A DNA stretch of 64,000 nt from Sphingomonas jejuensis (GCF_011927695.1 NZ_JAATJE010000001.1:124001-188000), one strand, 5' to 3'; counted from the stretch's first letter, positions 7,554 through 17,569 are shown. Notes: generated by a model from the sequence alone, not told the origin. A program made the numbers and translations.

Positions 7554-7721
7554 TCACATCAGGCGGTCGAGGCTGCGCTTCAGATCGGCGGGCAGGGTCG
7601 AGCGATCCTCACGGTAGACCTGGCGCAATGCGCGCCCGATCCCCTCGGCCGACAGCGCAACGGTGCTGCGCGCGTCGAAGACGGCGATGCGTCCCTGGTT
7701 ATGATGGCTCTTGACAATCAC
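7554..7721 (-). CDS. second NepR-like small protein
   Basis: A 55-residue frame on the minus strand ends with AEGIGRALRQVYREDRSTLP and then ADLKRSLDRLM. This matches the NepR core (IGxxLRxxY, then a Pro-containing linker and a second amphipathic helix) and resembles the nepR product at 5407-5547. The best start is a GTG at 7721; no ATG is in frame and the AGGA upstream is very close to it, so the start is uncertain. The gene converges on ecfG with a 25-base gap. A paralogous NepR could be a second, weaker or differently timed anti-sigma factor. The product is not named beyond NepR family. Confidence 0.7.
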   Translation of the reverse strand: MIVKSHHNQGRIAVFDARSTVALSAEGIGRALRQVYREDRSTLPADLKRSLDRLM

Positions 7722-7768
7722 GTCCTGAGAACGACCGATCGGGGCGAGAGTTGCGCCGTGATGTTGAG

Positions 7769-10438
7769 ATGGCCTGCCGGAACGATGGTGCGGTGACGGA
7801 GCCCCGACGCCTGTTCGCCGATGTCGAGGCGCGCGCAGCAGACCATTCGCCGCACCTTCGGCGCCTGATGGAGCGCCATTCCGACGTCGTCGCCGCATGG
7901 CGGGCGGGAGTGCAGCCGGCCTGGAGCATCGAGGCCGATCGGCCGATCGGTCAGGCGCTTCGGCGGCTGAAACAGCGCTGGTCATTGTGGCTGGCGCTAT
8001 CCGATCTCGGCGGGATGCCGCTGGAGGCGGTGACGCGGGGGCTGTCGGACCTTGCCGACCTGACGCTGGATCGCGCGATCGACGCGGCGCTCGCGGAGCG
8101 TGGCGGCGGCGCGGGGTTCGTCGCCATCGCGCTCGGCAAGGGCGGCAGCCGGGAGCTCAACTTCTCCTCCGACATCGATCCCATCCTGCTGTTCGATCCC
8201 GAACGACTGCCGTGCCGCGCGCGCGAGGATCCGGCCGAGGCGGCGGTTCGCATCGCCCGGCGCGTGGTTGAGCTGATGCAGGCGCGCGATGCCGACGGCT
8301 ATGTGTTCCGCATGGACCTGCGATTGCGCCCGGCATCGGAGGTGACGCCGATCGCCCTGTCGGTCGACGCGGCAATCATGCACTATGAATCCAGCGCGCT
8401 TGATTGGGAGCGGGCCGCCTTCATCCGCGCACGCGCGGCGGCCGGAGATGTGGCGCTGGGCGAGCGGATGCTGGCGACGATCCGCCCGTTCGTGTGGCGG
8501 CGCTCGCTCGATTTCGGGGCGATCGACGCCATCCGCGCGCTGACCCGGCGCATCCGCGCGCATGGCGGGGCGGTGCCCTTCGGCCCCGGCTATGACCTGA
8601 AGAAGGGGCGCGGCGGCATTCGCGAGATCGAGTTCTTCGCGCAGATCCACCAGCTGATCCACGGCGGGCGCGATCCCGCGCTGCGCGTGCCCGCCACGCT
8701 GGATGCGCTTGCGGCACTGGGCCGGGCCGGTCGGATCGATCCGGACGTGGCCGCCCGCCTTGCCGACGCCTACCGGATCCTGCGCACGGTGGAACATCGC
8801 CTGCAGATGGTCGACGATCGCCAGACCCACCAGCTGCCCGATGGCGAGGCATTGGACAATGTGGCGCGGCTGCACGGCCTGCCGGACGGCGACGCCCTGC
8901 TCGACCTCCTTCGACCGCATGTCGATCTGGTCGGCCGGACCTATGATGCGCTGGACGGAGACGTGCCCACTCCCCAGCAAGGTGCGGAACCCGACCCTGC
9001 CGCGCGCTTTGCGCGCTTTGCCGATCCCGACGCCGCGGCCGACCGGATCGACCGGTGGCGGCGGGGCGTGCCGCGTGCGCTGAAGAGCGAGGCGGCGACC
9101 AGCGCGCTGGAACGCACGCTGCCGGCGCTGATCGATGCGCTGTCGCACGCGCCCGACCCGGACGGCGCGCTGGTGCGGGCCGACCGCCTGGTCGAGCGGC
9201 TGCCGAGCGCTGTGAACATCTTTCGCCTGCTGGATGCGCGGCCGGCGCTGCTGACGCTGTTTGTCGCGATCTGCGCGCATGCCCCGGCGCTGGCCGATGC
9301 GCTCGGGCGGCGACCGACGCTGATGGATGGCCTGATCGACGCCAGCGCGCTGGAGCCGGTGCCGTCGGTCGACGCGCTGGTCGCGGCCTGGTCGCGCGGG
9401 GACGGGCAGGAACCCTATGAGCTGCTGCTCGACCGGATCCGCGCCGAGGTGGCGGAGCGGCGCTTTGCTCTTGGCGTCCAGATCGTGGCGGCGGCGGCCG
9501 ACCCGATCGACGTGGCCGCCGGCTATTCGCGCGTGGCGGAAGCGGCGCTCCAGCTGCTCACCCGTGCCACCATCGCGGATCATCAGCGCAGCCATGGCCG
9601 GATCGCGGGCGCGGGCCTGATCGTGCTTGCGTTCGGGCGGCTGGGCGGGGCGGCGCTGACGCATGCGTCCGACCTCGACCTCGTCTTCCTGCACGATGGC
9701 GTGCCGGGCGAGCAATCGGACGGCGGCAGGCCGCTGGATACCACCCGATATTTTAACCGGCTGGCGCAGCGAGTGACGGCGGCCCTGTCGGTGCCGACGG
9801 CGGCCGGACCGCTCTATCCGGTCGATACGCGATTGCGGCCGTCCGGCATGGACGGGCTGCTGTGCGCCTCCGTCGAGAGCTTTGCCGACTATCAGCGCGG
9901 CGCGGCGTGGACGTGGGAGCATATGGCCCTGACGCGCGCCCGGGTCGTGTTCGGGACGGCCGAACAGCGCGGGCGGCTGAACGACATCATCCTGGAGACG
10001 CTGCGGCGCCCGCGCGATGCCGCGACGTTGCGCGCCGACGTTGTGGGGATGCGGGCGGAAATGGCGCGCCACAAGCCCGCGCAAGGCGAGCTGGACGTGA
10101 AGCTGGAACGCGGTGGCCTCGTCGATCTCGAATTCTGCGTTCACCACCGGCAGCTTGCGACAGGAACCGCGCTGGTCCCTGAGCTTGCCCGCGCGATCGC
10201 GATGCTGGTCGAGGGCGAGCAGCTTCCGCCCGATTTCGTCGATGCACATGCGGTGCTCAGCCGGATGCTCGTGACCCTGCGGCTGGTGGCGCCACGCGAC
10301 GAGGCGCTCGACCCGCCGACCCAGGCGCTGGTCGCGGCGGCATGTCGGCTGCCCGACTGGCCTGCGCTGCTTGCGGCGCACGCGGCCGCGCGGCAGACGG
10401 TGAGCGAAGTCTGGCAGGCGATCGAGGAGGCGGTATGA
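7769..10438 (+). CDS. glnE: glutamine synthetase adenylyltransferase/adenylyl-removing enzyme GlnE
   Basis: GlnE adds and removes AMP on glutamine synthetase in response to PII and glutamine. The roughly 890-residue protein has two nucleotidyltransferase domains, as expected. The N-terminal (deadenylylating) one has GKGGSRELNFSSDIDPILL near residue 130, and the C-terminal (adenylylating) one has LGGAALTHASDLDLVFL near residue 630. Both keep the Gly-rich and Asp-x-Asp metal motifs. A TTG at 7751 is an alternative start; neither has a clear ribosome site. Its target GlnA and partner GlnB are encoded at 14746-16591. The stop overlaps the next gene (ATGA). Confidence 0.95.
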   Translation: MACRNDGAVTEPRRLFADVEARAADHSPHLRRLMERHSDVVAAWRAGVQPAWSIEADRPIGQALRRLKQRWSLWLALSDLGGMPLEAVTRGLSDLADLTLDRAIDAALAERGGGAGFVAIALGKGGSRELNFSSDIDPILLFDPERLPCRAREDPAEAAVRIARRVVELMQARDADGYVFRMDLRLRPASEVTPIALSVDAAIMHYESSALDWERAAFIRARAAAGDVALGERMLATIRPFVWRRSLDFGAIDAIRALTRRIRAHGGAVPFGPGYDLKKGRGGIREIEFFAQIHQLIHGGRDPALRVPATLDALAALGRAGRIDPDVAARLADAYRILRTVEHRLQMVDDRQTHQLPDGEALDNVARLHGLPDGDALLDLLRPHVDLVGRTYDALDGDVPTPQQGAEPDPAARFARFADPDAAADRIDRWRRGVPRALKSEAATSALERTLPALIDALSHAPDPDGALVRADRLVERLPSAVNIFRLLDARPALLTLFVAICAHAPALADALGRRPTLMDGLIDASALEPVPSVDALVAAWSRGDGQEPYELLLDRIRAEVAERRFALGVQIVAAAADPIDVAAGYSRVAEAALQLLTRATIADHQRSHGRIAGAGLIVLAFGRLGGAALTHASDLDLVFLHDGVPGEQSDGGRPLDTTRYFNRLAQRVTAALSVPTAAGPLYPVDTRLRPSGMDGLLCASVESFADYQRGAAWTWEHMALTRARVVFGTAEQRGRLNDIILETLRRPRDAATLRADVVGMRAEMARHKPAQGELDVKLERGGLVDLEFCVHHRQLATGTALVPELARAIAMLVEGEQLPPDFVDAHAVLSRMLVTLRLVAPRDEALDPPTQALVAAACRLPDWPALLAAHAAARQTVSEVWQAIEEAV

Positions 10439-10902
10439 CCGTTGAGGAAGGAAGCATGGCGCCGGATGCGCGCTATCTGTGCCCGGATGGAAGCGAGGCG
10501 ACGATCGCCGCGCACCGTGGCCGGCCGCTCGTGCTCTGGTTCTATCCGAAGGACGACACCAGTGGCTGCACCAGCGAGGCGAAAGCGTTCAGCGAGCGGG
10601 CGGCCGATTTCCGCGATGCCGGTGTCGCCCTGCTCGGCATCTCGCGCGATCCGCCGAAGTCGCATCTGGCGTTCATCGACAAGCATGCCCTGACGGTGCC
10701 GCTGGGCACGGACGAGGACGGCAGCGTGACGGAGGCGTTCGGCGTCTGGGTCGAGAAGAACATGTACGGAAAGCGCTACATGGGGATCGAGCGGGCGACC
10801 TTCCTGATCGATGCGGAGGGACGGGTCGCGCGGGCCTGGCGCAAGGTCAAGGTGCCCGGCCACGCCGAGGCGGTGCTGGCGGCGGCGCAGGCGCTGGGAT
10901 GA
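10435..10902 (+). CDS. bcp: Bcp/PrxQ-type peroxiredoxin, apparent 1-Cys form
   Basis: This is a thiol peroxidase that reduces hydrogen peroxide and organic peroxides in the cytoplasm. The 155-residue product carries the active-site segment FYPKDDTSGCTSEAKAF with the peroxidatic Cys45. The usual TPGC reads TSGC, and the resolving Cys five residues later (Cys50 in E. coli Bcp) is Lys. The only other Cys is at 16. It may therefore work as a 1-Cys enzyme or use an unusual resolving partner. The ATG at 10435 overlaps the glnE stop, and the gene overlaps the next by four bases. Confidence 0.9.
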   Translation: MTVEEGSMAPDARYLCPDGSEATIAAHRGRPLVLWFYPKDDTSGCTSEAKAFSERAADFRDAGVALLGISRDPPKSHLAFIDKHALTVPLGTDEDGSVTEAFGVWVEKNMYGKRYMGIERATFLIDAEGRVARAWRKVKVPGHAEAVLAAAQALG

Positions 10903-11702
10903 CCGGCGTGGCGGCAGCCGCGCGCGCGGTGCTGCTGACGGCCGACCCGCTGGAAAAGGTCCGCGCCGCTCGCCGGGTCGCCCGCGACTGGCGGCTGGGC
11001 CGCATCGCGCACCGCTTCGATGGCCCGCCGCTTCCCGCGCGACCTGCCCGGCCGGAGCGGCCCGAACTGCGTCGGCCGGGCGAGATGCCGAAGCGAGGGA
11101 AGGGCGGGTCCGCCGCCGGCCGCCTCGCGCTGCTCCATGCGCTGGCGCATATCGAGTTCGTGGCGATCGACCTCGCCTTTGATCTCGCCGGCCGCTTCGG
11201 CGACCAGTTCCCGCGAGCCTTCGTGGACGACTGGTTCGCGGTCGGAGCGGACGAGGCGATGCACTTCGCGCTGCTCGACCGGCGGTTGCGCACCCTCGGC
11301 AGCGACTACGGCGCGCTTCCTGCGCATGACGGCCTCTGGGAGGCCGCCGCCGCCACCGCGGACGATGCTCGCGCGCGGCTGGCGGTAGTGCCCATGGTGC
11401 TGGAAGCGCGCGGCCTCGATGTGACGCCGCAGACTGTGGCGCGCTTCGAGGCCGCGGGCGACCAGACCAGCGCGCGCATCCTCCGGCGGATCGCGGCGGA
11501 CGAGATCCGTCATGTCGGCGCGGGCACGCGGTGGTTCCTGTGGCACTGCGACCAGGCCGGAATCGCACCGGTCGCAGAGTGGCAAACCCTTATTCGCCGC
11601 CACTTTAGGGACGGATTGAAGCCACCGTTCAACGACTCGGCGCGTGAGTCAGCCGGTCTGACGCGGGACTATTACAGCTGCCTTGCCGCCAACCGTAACT
11701 GA
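10899..11702 (+). CDS. DUF455 ferritin-like protein
   Basis: A 267-residue DUF455 protein, a family of ferritin-like diiron helical bundles related in fold to the tRNA hydroxylase MiaE. Candidate metal ligands occur in pairs: HIEFVAIDL (Glu86), DEAMHFALL (Glu119, His122), Glu169 in VLEARGLD, and DEIRHV (Glu202, His205). That is a complete four-helix diiron set. The biochemical role of DUF455 is not settled. The start overlaps the bcp stop (ATGA), so glnE, bcp and this gene form one tight run. Confidence 0.85.
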   Translation: MTGVAAAARAVLLTADPLEKVRAARRVARDWRLGRIAHRFDGPPLPARPARPERPELRRPGEMPKRGKGGSAAGRLALLHALAHIEFVAIDLAFDLAGRFGDQFPRAFVDDWFAVGADEAMHFALLDRRLRTLGSDYGALPAHDGLWEAAAATADDARARLAVVPMVLEARGLDVTPQTVARFEAAGDQTSARILRRIAADEIRHVGAGTRWFLWHCDQAGIAPVAEWQTLIRRHFRDGLKPPFNDSARESAGLTRDYYSCLAANRN

Positions 11703-11806
11703 TTTCACAAGCCTGTACGGGCACCGCGGGGGGCATTTTTCCGCGGCAAATCATCGATAAAGTCGCTGACCTCCGGGGTCGGCGCTCACCGGGTCGCGAT
11801 CTTCTG

Positions 11807-12943
11807 ATGAGTCATGCTCTTCCCCCTAGCAGCGCGTCGACGGGCAATCGGTTCCGCCGTCTTTTCGTCGCGCGGGATCTGTTCATCCACAATGGACGGG
11901 TCCTGAAGCGCGTCCGGCTGTCGGCCGGGGCGCAGCTGGCAATGGCCGCGGTGACGCTGGCTCTGGTCGCCTGGTCGCTGTTCGCGGCGGCGGCGATGAT
12001 CGGCAACGCCGAGACCGGCCGTCACGCCGACGTCGCCAGCATGGTGGCGGTGCAGGCGCGGCTCGATCGGCTGAAGGCGGACGCGGACCTGCGCGCCGAG
12101 CGGATCGAACTGCGCCAGCGCTTCATGGCCGCGATGCTGGCGGGGGAGCGTGACGGTGAGGAGCTCGCCGCCTTCCTGCCGCCGGCCGACGGGCATGCGC
12201 ATGCGGCCCCGGCGATCAACGCTCCGCTGGTCGCGGCCGAGCGGCGCCAGCTGGCCTTCGCCGATGCGGTTCGCGACTATGCCGAGGCACGTTACCGCGA
12301 AACCGCGCAGGCCGTGCAGGGGCTCGGCCTCTCGCCGCGGCGGGTCGCCGCCATGGGTGGTCCGTATGAGCCGCTCCCCGAGGGCGACAGTGCGGATGAG
12401 GGCGACCCCGAGTTTCGTGCGATGTTCCAGTCCTGGGCGCGGCTCAACCAGCTTGAGCGCGGTGTGATGTCGGTGCCGTCGGTGAAGCCCGTCGACAACC
12501 TGACCTTCACCAGCCTCTACGGCGTCCGTTCCGATCCCTTCCGCGGTGGGCGCGCGATGCACGCCGGCGTCGACATTCCCGGTCCCGTCGGCACCCCGAT
12601 CTATGCCACTGCCGACGGCATCGTCCGCCGCGCCGGCTGGGCGAGCGGATATGGCAACCTGATCGAGATCGGCCACGGCCGCGCGATCGACACCCGCTAC
12701 GGTCACCTGTCCGAGATCCTGGTGCAGGCCAACAGCCGCGTGCGCCGCGGCGACCTGATCGGCCGCATGGGATCGACGGGTCGCTCGACCGGCAGCCATC
12801 TGCACTACGAAGTGCGGCTCGACGGCCGTCCGGTCGATCCCACGCCGTTCCTGCGGTCGTCGGACTTCGTGCTCGCCGTGCAGGACCGCGTCGCCGCCGA
12901 GACGGCACAGGGCGGCCCGGCCGACGCACCCGCCGACGACTGA
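11807..12943 (+). CDS. membrane-anchored M23 (LytM-type) peptidase
   Basis: A 378-residue cell-wall peptidase. One transmembrane segment lies at about 45-65, a coiled-coil-like region rich in Ala, Arg and Glu at about 75-115, and the M23 zinc metallopeptidase domain at about 245-345. The catalytic motifs are intact: MHAGVDIPG (HxxxD zinc ligands) and GSHLHYEV (HxH). Such enzymes cleave peptidoglycan cross-links or, when anchored, act in septum and envelope growth. It stands alone on the + strand with about 100 bases of upstream sequence and no strong ribosome site. Confidence 0.92.
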   Translation: MSHALPPSSASTGNRFRRLFVARDLFIHNGRVLKRVRLSAGAQLAMAAVTLALVAWSLFAAAAMIGNAETGRHADVASMVAVQARLDRLKADADLRAERIELRQRFMAAMLAGERDGEELAAFLPPADGHAHAAPAINAPLVAAERRQLAFADAVRDYAEARYRETAQAVQGLGLSPRRVAAMGGPYEPLPEGDSADEGDPEFRAMFQSWARLNQLERGVMSVPSVKPVDNLTFTSLYGVRSDPFRGGRAMHAGVDIPGPVGTPIYATADGIVRRAGWASGYGNLIEIGHGRAIDTRYGHLSEILVQANSRVRRGDLIGRMGSTGRSTGSHLHYEVRLDGRPVDPTPFLRSSDFVLAVQDRVAAETAQGGPADAPADD

Positions 12944-12955
12944 TCGTCTCCTGGG

Positions 12956-14131
12956 CTAGAGCTCGGAGCCGTCCAGGCCGAAATTGAGGCGGCGGGTGAC
13001 GTTGTAGTCGACGATCGCCACCAGGAAATAGGCAGCGCCCCAGCGGAGGCGCTGAAAGACGCTTCCCCAGCCACTGACCTCGTCGAGCGCGATTTCGCGC
13101 GATTGCGCCGTCTCTTCGTCGAAGTAGCGCCGCATGCGATCGGCGAAATCCCGATCCCTGATCCGCACCATGATCTCGAGATTGAGGTGCAGGCTGCGGA
13201 TGTCGAAGTTCGCCGACCCGATATAGACGAGGTCGTCGATCACGAACAATTTGCTGTGCAGCTTGGTCGGCTGATATTCGAACACGCGCACCTGCTTCTT
13301 GAGCAGACCGCGATAGAGGAAGCGGGCGGCGCCGATGGTTGCGCCGTTGTCCGACTTCGACGCCGTGATGACCCGGACGTCGCCGCGCCGGCCCGCCCGT
13401 TCGAGCCGCCGCAGCATATAGGGTCCGGGCGCGAAGTAGGCGGCGATCATCCAGAAGTGGCGGGCAACCTGCAGATCGTTCCGGATGGTCCGCAGCCACG
13501 GGCTCAACCGCCGCGCCGGGCCGCCCAAGAGCCACCGGATGGTCTCGTCGCCGCTGTTCCAGTTCTGCAACCGCCGTCGGAGGTCGCGGCCCTTGGACCG
13601 CTTCTGCGCCGTCCAGTCGAACAGCGCGTCGAAGTAGTGCACCGCCGGCAACACCGCCGGGCCGGCGATGCTGAGACCCAGATCGCGCCAGCCACCATCC
13701 TCGACCGTGCGGAAATAATCGTCCTCCACGTTGAAGCCGCCGACCAGGGCAATTGTCTCGTCCGCGCAGGCCAGCTTCTGATGGTTGCGCAGCAGGTAGC
13801 GCCGTCCGATCGTCGGATGGAACCGGCAGACGGTGCCGCCGGCCTCGCGGAGCGGGGCAAAGAAGCTGTCGTCCGCGTCGCTGCCGAAGCCGTCGACGAT
13901 CAGCCGGACCTCGACGCCCCGCTTCAGCGCCACGACCAGCGCGTCGCGCACCGCCCGGCCGCTCTCGTCTTCCGCATAGATATAGTAGAGAAGTCGGAGC
14001 GTGCGGCGCGCCCCCTCGATCAGCGACAAGAGCGCGGCGCGCTGCTCCGGTCCGGTCTCCAACAGGTCGAGCCGGTTGCCTGCGACGCGAACAGCGCCCC
14101 CCGAATGGTCATCATGGTGCCCATCGCTCAT
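12956..14131 (-). CDS. phospholipase D / cardiolipin synthase-like protein
   Basis: A 391-residue cytoplasmic or peripheral enzyme of the phospholipase D superfamily. Two HKD motifs are complete: HQKLACAD at about residue 117 with GGFN downstream, and HSKLFVID at about residue 292 with GSANFDIRS. This arrangement is typical of cardiolipin synthase-like transferases, but there are no N-terminal membrane helices as in ClsA, so ClsB-like is more likely. A longer frame reaches 14245, but that start would abut rpoZ; the ATG at 14131 just before GHHDDHSGG is preferred. It is divergent from rpoZ. Confidence 0.85.
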   Translation of the reverse strand: MSDGHHDDHSGGAVRVAGNRLDLLETGPEQRAALLSLIEGARRTLRLLYYIYAEDESGRAVRDALVVALKRGVEVRLIVDGFGSDADDSFFAPLREAGGTVCRFHPTIGRRYLLRNHQKLACADETIALVGGFNVEDDYFRTVEDGGWRDLGLSIAGPAVLPAVHYFDALFDWTAQKRSKGRDLRRRLQNWNSGDETIRWLLGGPARRLSPWLRTIRNDLQVARHFWMIAAYFAPGPYMLRRLERAGRRGDVRVITASKSDNGATIGAARFLYRGLLKKQVRVFEYQPTKLHSKLFVIDDLVYIGSANFDIRSLHLNLEIMVRIRDRDFADRMRRYFDEETAQSREIALDEVSGWGSVFQRLRWGAAYFLVAIVDYNVTRRLNFGLDGSEL

Positions 14132-14247
14132 GCCCGAGTGCTGTCGCGTCGCGGTTGTGGATGCAAGCGGCAAAGCGGCTTTTGACGGGAAGGCGCGTAT
14201 CTGGTAGGTCGCGTCCTTTCCGAACATCTGAACTTCACGGAGCATCG

Positions 14248-14589
14248 ATGGCCCGCGTCACAGTCGAAGATTGCGTCGACAAGATCCCCAACCGCTTCGA
14301 CCTGGTGCTGATGGCGTCGCAGCGTGCGCGCCAGATCTCCAGCGGTGCCGAGCTGACGCTCGACCGGGATCGCGACAAGAACCCGGTGGTCGCGCTGCGC
14401 GAGATCGCGGAGGAGACGGTGGCGGTCGACGATCTGCACGAGGGGCTGATCGCCTCGCTGCAGCGCGTACAGGTGGACGACGAGGAAGCGCCCGACGCGG
14501 TGGGCTCGCTTGCCGCCTCGGCCGAGGCGCTCCGCCTCACCGCCGCTGCGCCGCCGCGCAACCAGAATCTGGGTGCCGACTACGAGTAG
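14248..14589 (+). CDS. rpoZ: RNA polymerase omega subunit RpoZ
   Basis: Omega helps assemble and stabilise RNA polymerase through beta-prime. The 113-residue product starts [20 protein letters not shown], the omega signature, and continues with [11 protein letters not shown] and [15 protein letters not shown]. The C-terminal 40 residues are an acidic then Ala-rich extension common in alphaproteobacteria. A GGAG ribosome site precedes the ATG at 14248. A strong intrinsic terminator follows 24 bases after the stop. Confidence 0.97.
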   Translation: MARVTVEDCVDKIPNRFDLVLMASQRARQISSGAELTLDRDRDKNPVVALREIAEETVAVDDLHEGLIASLQRVQVDDEEAPDAVGSLAASAEALRLTAAAPPRNQNLGADYE

Positions 14590-14612
14590 GTCGAGGCACC
14601 GACTGCTTCAGG

Positions 14613-14644
14613 AGGGCGGGGGGAGCGATCCCCTCGCCCTTTTT
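14613..14644 (+). terminator. intrinsic terminator of rpoZ
   Basis: A 12-bp stem (AGGGCGGGGGGA at 14613-14624 with TCCCCTCGCCCT at 14629-14640, one G-T pair) with a GCGA tetraloop is followed by TTTT. It lies 24 bases after the rpoZ stop. This is a textbook rho-independent terminator. Confidence 0.92.
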
Positions 14645-14690
14645 CGTGGCCCTGTTCCGGGGGAGGGTACGCGGGAGGGTGACCAAAATG

Positions 14691-14726
14691 AAAAGGGGCG
14701 CCGGACCCTGGCCCGGCGCCCCTTTT
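14691..14726. terminator. bidirectional terminator between rpoZ and glnA
   Basis: A perfect 14-bp inverted repeat (AAAAGGGGCGCCGG / CCGGCGCCCCTTTT) with an 8-base loop lies 20 bases past the end of glnA on the minus strand. The AAAA/TTTT ends supply a U tract in either direction. It probably ends the glnBA transcript and backs up the rpoZ terminator. Confidence 0.93.
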
Positions 14727-14745
14727 CGCATCCAGTCGGGTCCGG

Positions 14746-16158
14746 TCAGCCCGAATAATAGAGGTCGTACTCCACCGGGCTCGGCGTCGTTTCCCAGCGG
14801 CTGTTCTCTTCCCACTTCAGCTCGGCATAGGCGTCGATCTGGTCCTTGGTGAACACCTCGCCGCGCAGCAGGAACTCATGATCGGCCTCGAGCGCCTCGA
14901 GCGCCTCGCGCAGCGATCCGCAGACGGTCGGCACATGGGCGAGCTCGGCCGGCGGCAGGTCGTAGAGGTTCTTGTCCATCGCCTCGCCGGGATGGATGCG
15001 GTTCTCGATGCCGTCGATGCCGGCCAGCAGGATGGCCGCATAACAGAGATACGGATTGGCGAGGGCGTCGGGGAAGCGGAACTCCACGCGCTTGGACTTC
15101 TCGCCCGAGCCATAGGGGATGCGGCACGAGGCCGAGCGGTTGCGGCTCGAATAAGCGAGCAGCACGGGCGCCTCGAAGCCCGGCACCAGCCGCTTGTAGC
15201 TGTTGGTGGTCGGGTTGGTGAAGGCATTCAGCGCGCGGGCGTGCTTGATGACGCCGCCGATGAAGAACAGGCACATCTCGCTAAGGCCGGCATAGCCGTT
15301 GCCCGCGAACAGCGGCTTGCCGCCATCCCAGATCGAGAAATGGGTGTGCATGCCCGACCCGTTGTCGTCCTTGATCGGCTTGGGCATGAAGGTCGCGGTC
15401 TTGCCGTAGGCATGCGCCACCTGATGCACGACATATTTGTAGATCTGCATGCGATCGGCGGTTTCGACCAGCGTGCCGTAGGTCAGGCCAAGCTCGTGCT
15501 GCGCGGCCGCCACCTCATGGTGATGCTTGTCGCAGGGCAGACCCATCTCGATCATGGTCGAGACCATCTCGCCGCGGATATCGACGGCGCTGTCGACCGG
15601 CGCGACCGGGAAGTAGCCACCCTTGGCGCGCGGCCGATGGGCAAGGTTGCCGGTCTCGTACTCGCGACCCGAATTGCCGGGCAGCTCGACATCGTCGATC
15701 TTGTAGTAGCTGGTCGCGTAGCTGTTCTCGAACCGCACGTCGTCGAACATGAAGAACTCGGCCTCGGGCCCGACATAGACGGTGTCGCCGAGCCCGGTCG
15801 ACTTCAGATAGGCCTCCGCGCGCTTCGCCGTGGAACGGGGATCGCGGGCGTAGAGCTCACCCGTCGAGGGCTCGACGATGTCGCACACCAGGATCAGCAT
15901 CGGCGTGGCGGAGAAGGGGTCGATGTAGACCGCGTCCAGATCCGGCTTCAGGATCATGTCGCTTTCGTTGATGGCCTTCCAGCCGCCGATCGACGAGCCG
16001 TCGAACATCAGGCCGTCGGTCAGTTCGTCCTCGCCCATCACCTTGGCGACCATCGTCAGGTGCTGCCACTTGCCGCGCGGATCGGTGAAGCGCAGGTCGA
16101 CCCACTCGATCTCGTGCTCCTCGATCATCTTCAGAATGTCGGAGGCCGTATTCGCCAT
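14746..16158 (-). CDS. glnA: glutamine synthetase type I, GlnA
   Basis: GlnA makes glutamine from glutamate, ammonia and ATP and is the main ammonium-assimilating enzyme. The 470-residue protein matches the dodecameric GSI family throughout: ITDPRGKWQ-like N-terminal region ([13 protein letters not shown]), [23 protein letters not shown], and the ATP-binding [19 protein letters not shown]. The adenylylation segment [10 protein letters not shown] is intact, with the target Tyr at about residue 399, so GlnE (encoded at 7769-10438) can regulate it. It lies downstream of glnB, probably in one operon. Confidence 0.98.
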   Translation of the reverse strand: MANTASDILKMIEEHEIEWVDLRFTDPRGKWQHLTMVAKVMGEDELTDGLMFDGSSIGGWKAINESDMILKPDLDAVYIDPFSATPMLILVCDIVEPSTGELYARDPRSTAKRAEAYLKSTGLGDTVYVGPEAEFFMFDDVRFENSYATSYYKIDDVELPGNSGREYETGNLAHRPRAKGGYFPVAPVDSAVDIRGEMVSTMIEMGLPCDKHHHEVAAAQHELGLTYGTLVETADRMQIYKYVVHQVAHAYGKTATFMPKPIKDDNGSGMHTHFSIWDGGKPLFAGNGYAGLSEMCLFFIGGVIKHARALNAFTNPTTNSYKRLVPGFEAPVLLAYSSRNRSASCRIPYGSGEKSKRVEFRFPDALANPYLCYAAILLAGIDGIENRIHPGEAMDKNLYDLPPAELAHVPTVCGSLREALEALEADHEFLLRGEVFTKDQIDAYAELKWEENSRWETTPSPVEYDLYYSG

Positions 16159-16252
16159 GATGATGATGCCCTTGTTGAACCAGGTGGTGCCGGTCGCCCG
16201 GCGGTAACATGCGCCCGATCGCCGGCCAGGTCACGCGGCCGGCGAACGGGGA

Positions 16253-16627
<375 letters not shown>

Positions 16628-16681
16628 TCAGCATGACGAAGCGGTGACAAGCCCCGCCGGTGCCGGAGCCCGCCATTTATA

Positions 16682-16727
16682 CGCATCAAAGCTGCGCAGC
16701 GGCAGCCGGCTGCGACAAAATGATGCG
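16682..16727. repeat. nested inverted repeats upstream of glnB
   Basis: CGCATCA at 16682-16688 pairs with TGATGCG at 16721-16727. Inside lies the 12-bp perfect palindrome GCAGCCGGCTGC at 16702-16713. The element is between the 3' end of map and the glnB start, both on the minus strand. It could be a weak terminator for map or a regulator site for glnBA. It does not match the NtrC consensus well, so no protein is assigned. Confidence 0.4.
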
Positions 16728-16735
16728 CCCGATCG

Positions 16736-17569
16736 TCAGGCTGTGGGAGCGTAGGGGCGGTCGAGGCCGGCCGGCGAGAGCGTGAAGATCTCGCAGCCGT
16801 CTTCCGTGATCCCGATCGAATGCTCGAACTGGGCGGATAGCTGGCGGTCGCGGGTCACGGCCGTCCAGCCGTCGTCCAGCACCTTCACGTCGGGCTTGCC
16901 GATGTTCACCATCGGCTCGATCGTGAAGAACATGCCCGGGCGCAGTTCCGGACCCGTGCCCGGACGGCCGGCGTGCACAACCTCCGGCGCATCGTGGAAC
17001 AGGCGACCGAGGCCGTGGCCGCAGAAATCCCGCACGACGCTGTAGCGGCGGCTTTCGGCATGGCTCTGGATCGCGTGGGCGACGTCGCCCATTCGCGCGC
17101 CGGGCTTTGCCGCCTCGATGCCCAGCATCATCGCTTCCCAGGTGGTGTCGACCAGCCGCCGTGCCTTCACGCTGACATCGCCGACCAAGTACATGCGGCT
17201 GGAATCGCCGTGCCAGCCATCGAGAATGGCGGTCGCGTCGATGTTGACAATGTCGCCGTCCTTCAGCGTCCGATCGGAGGGAATGCCGTGGCAGACGACA
17301 TGGTTGATCGAGATGCAGCTCGAATGCGTATAGCCGCGGTAGCCGAGCGTGGCGGGCACGCCGCCGCCCTTCAGCATCGTTTCACGGATCACGGTGTCGA
17401 GCGACTCCGTGGTCGCGCCTGGAACGGCCAGCGCCGCAACCGCGTCCAGCGCCTCTGCGGCCAGACGCCCGGCGCGGCGCATTCCGGCGAACGCCTCCGG
17501 CCCGTGCAGCTTGATGGTGCCGTCGCGGGCGGGAAGGTCGAGGTCGGAAGCTTGGACGTAGCGGGTCAT
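16736..17569 (-). CDS. map: type I methionine aminopeptidase
   Basis: Map removes the initiator methionine from nascent proteins. The 277-residue product has all five metal ligands of the M24A fold: two Asp in NIDATAILDGWHGDSSRMY, His in CGHGLGRLFHDAPEV, Glu in MFFTIEPMV and Glu in AQFEHSIGIT. The substrate His in HSSCISINHVVCHGIP is present. The ATG at 17569 is used; the open frame further upstream is overlap with the divergent cinA-like gene. About 30 N-terminal residues precede the conserved region. Confidence 0.96.
   Translation of the reverse strand: MTRYVQASDLDLPARDGTIKLHGPEAFAGMRRAGRLAAEALDAVAALAVPGATTESLDTVIRETMLKGGGVPATLGYRGYTHSSCISINHVVCHGIPSDRTLKDGDIVNIDATAILDGWHGDSSRMYLVGDVSVKARRLVDTTWEAMMLGIEAAKPGARMGDVAHAIQSHAESRRYSVVRDFCGHGLGRLFHDAPEVVHAGRPGTGPELRPGMFFTIEPMVNIGKPDVKVLDDGWTAVTRDRQLSAQFEHSIGITEDGCEIFTLSPAGLDRPYAPTA

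Noticed and set aside
7997-10381. A 794-codon open frame on the minus strand opposite glnE
   Set aside because: It is an antisense shadow caused by high GC and codon bias; its translation is rich in Arg, Gln and His with no domain, while the + strand encodes intact GlnE.
14132-14245. N-terminal extension of the phospholipase D-like protein up to 14245
   Set aside because: That start would lie three bases from the rpoZ start and the added residues show no conserved or targeting feature.
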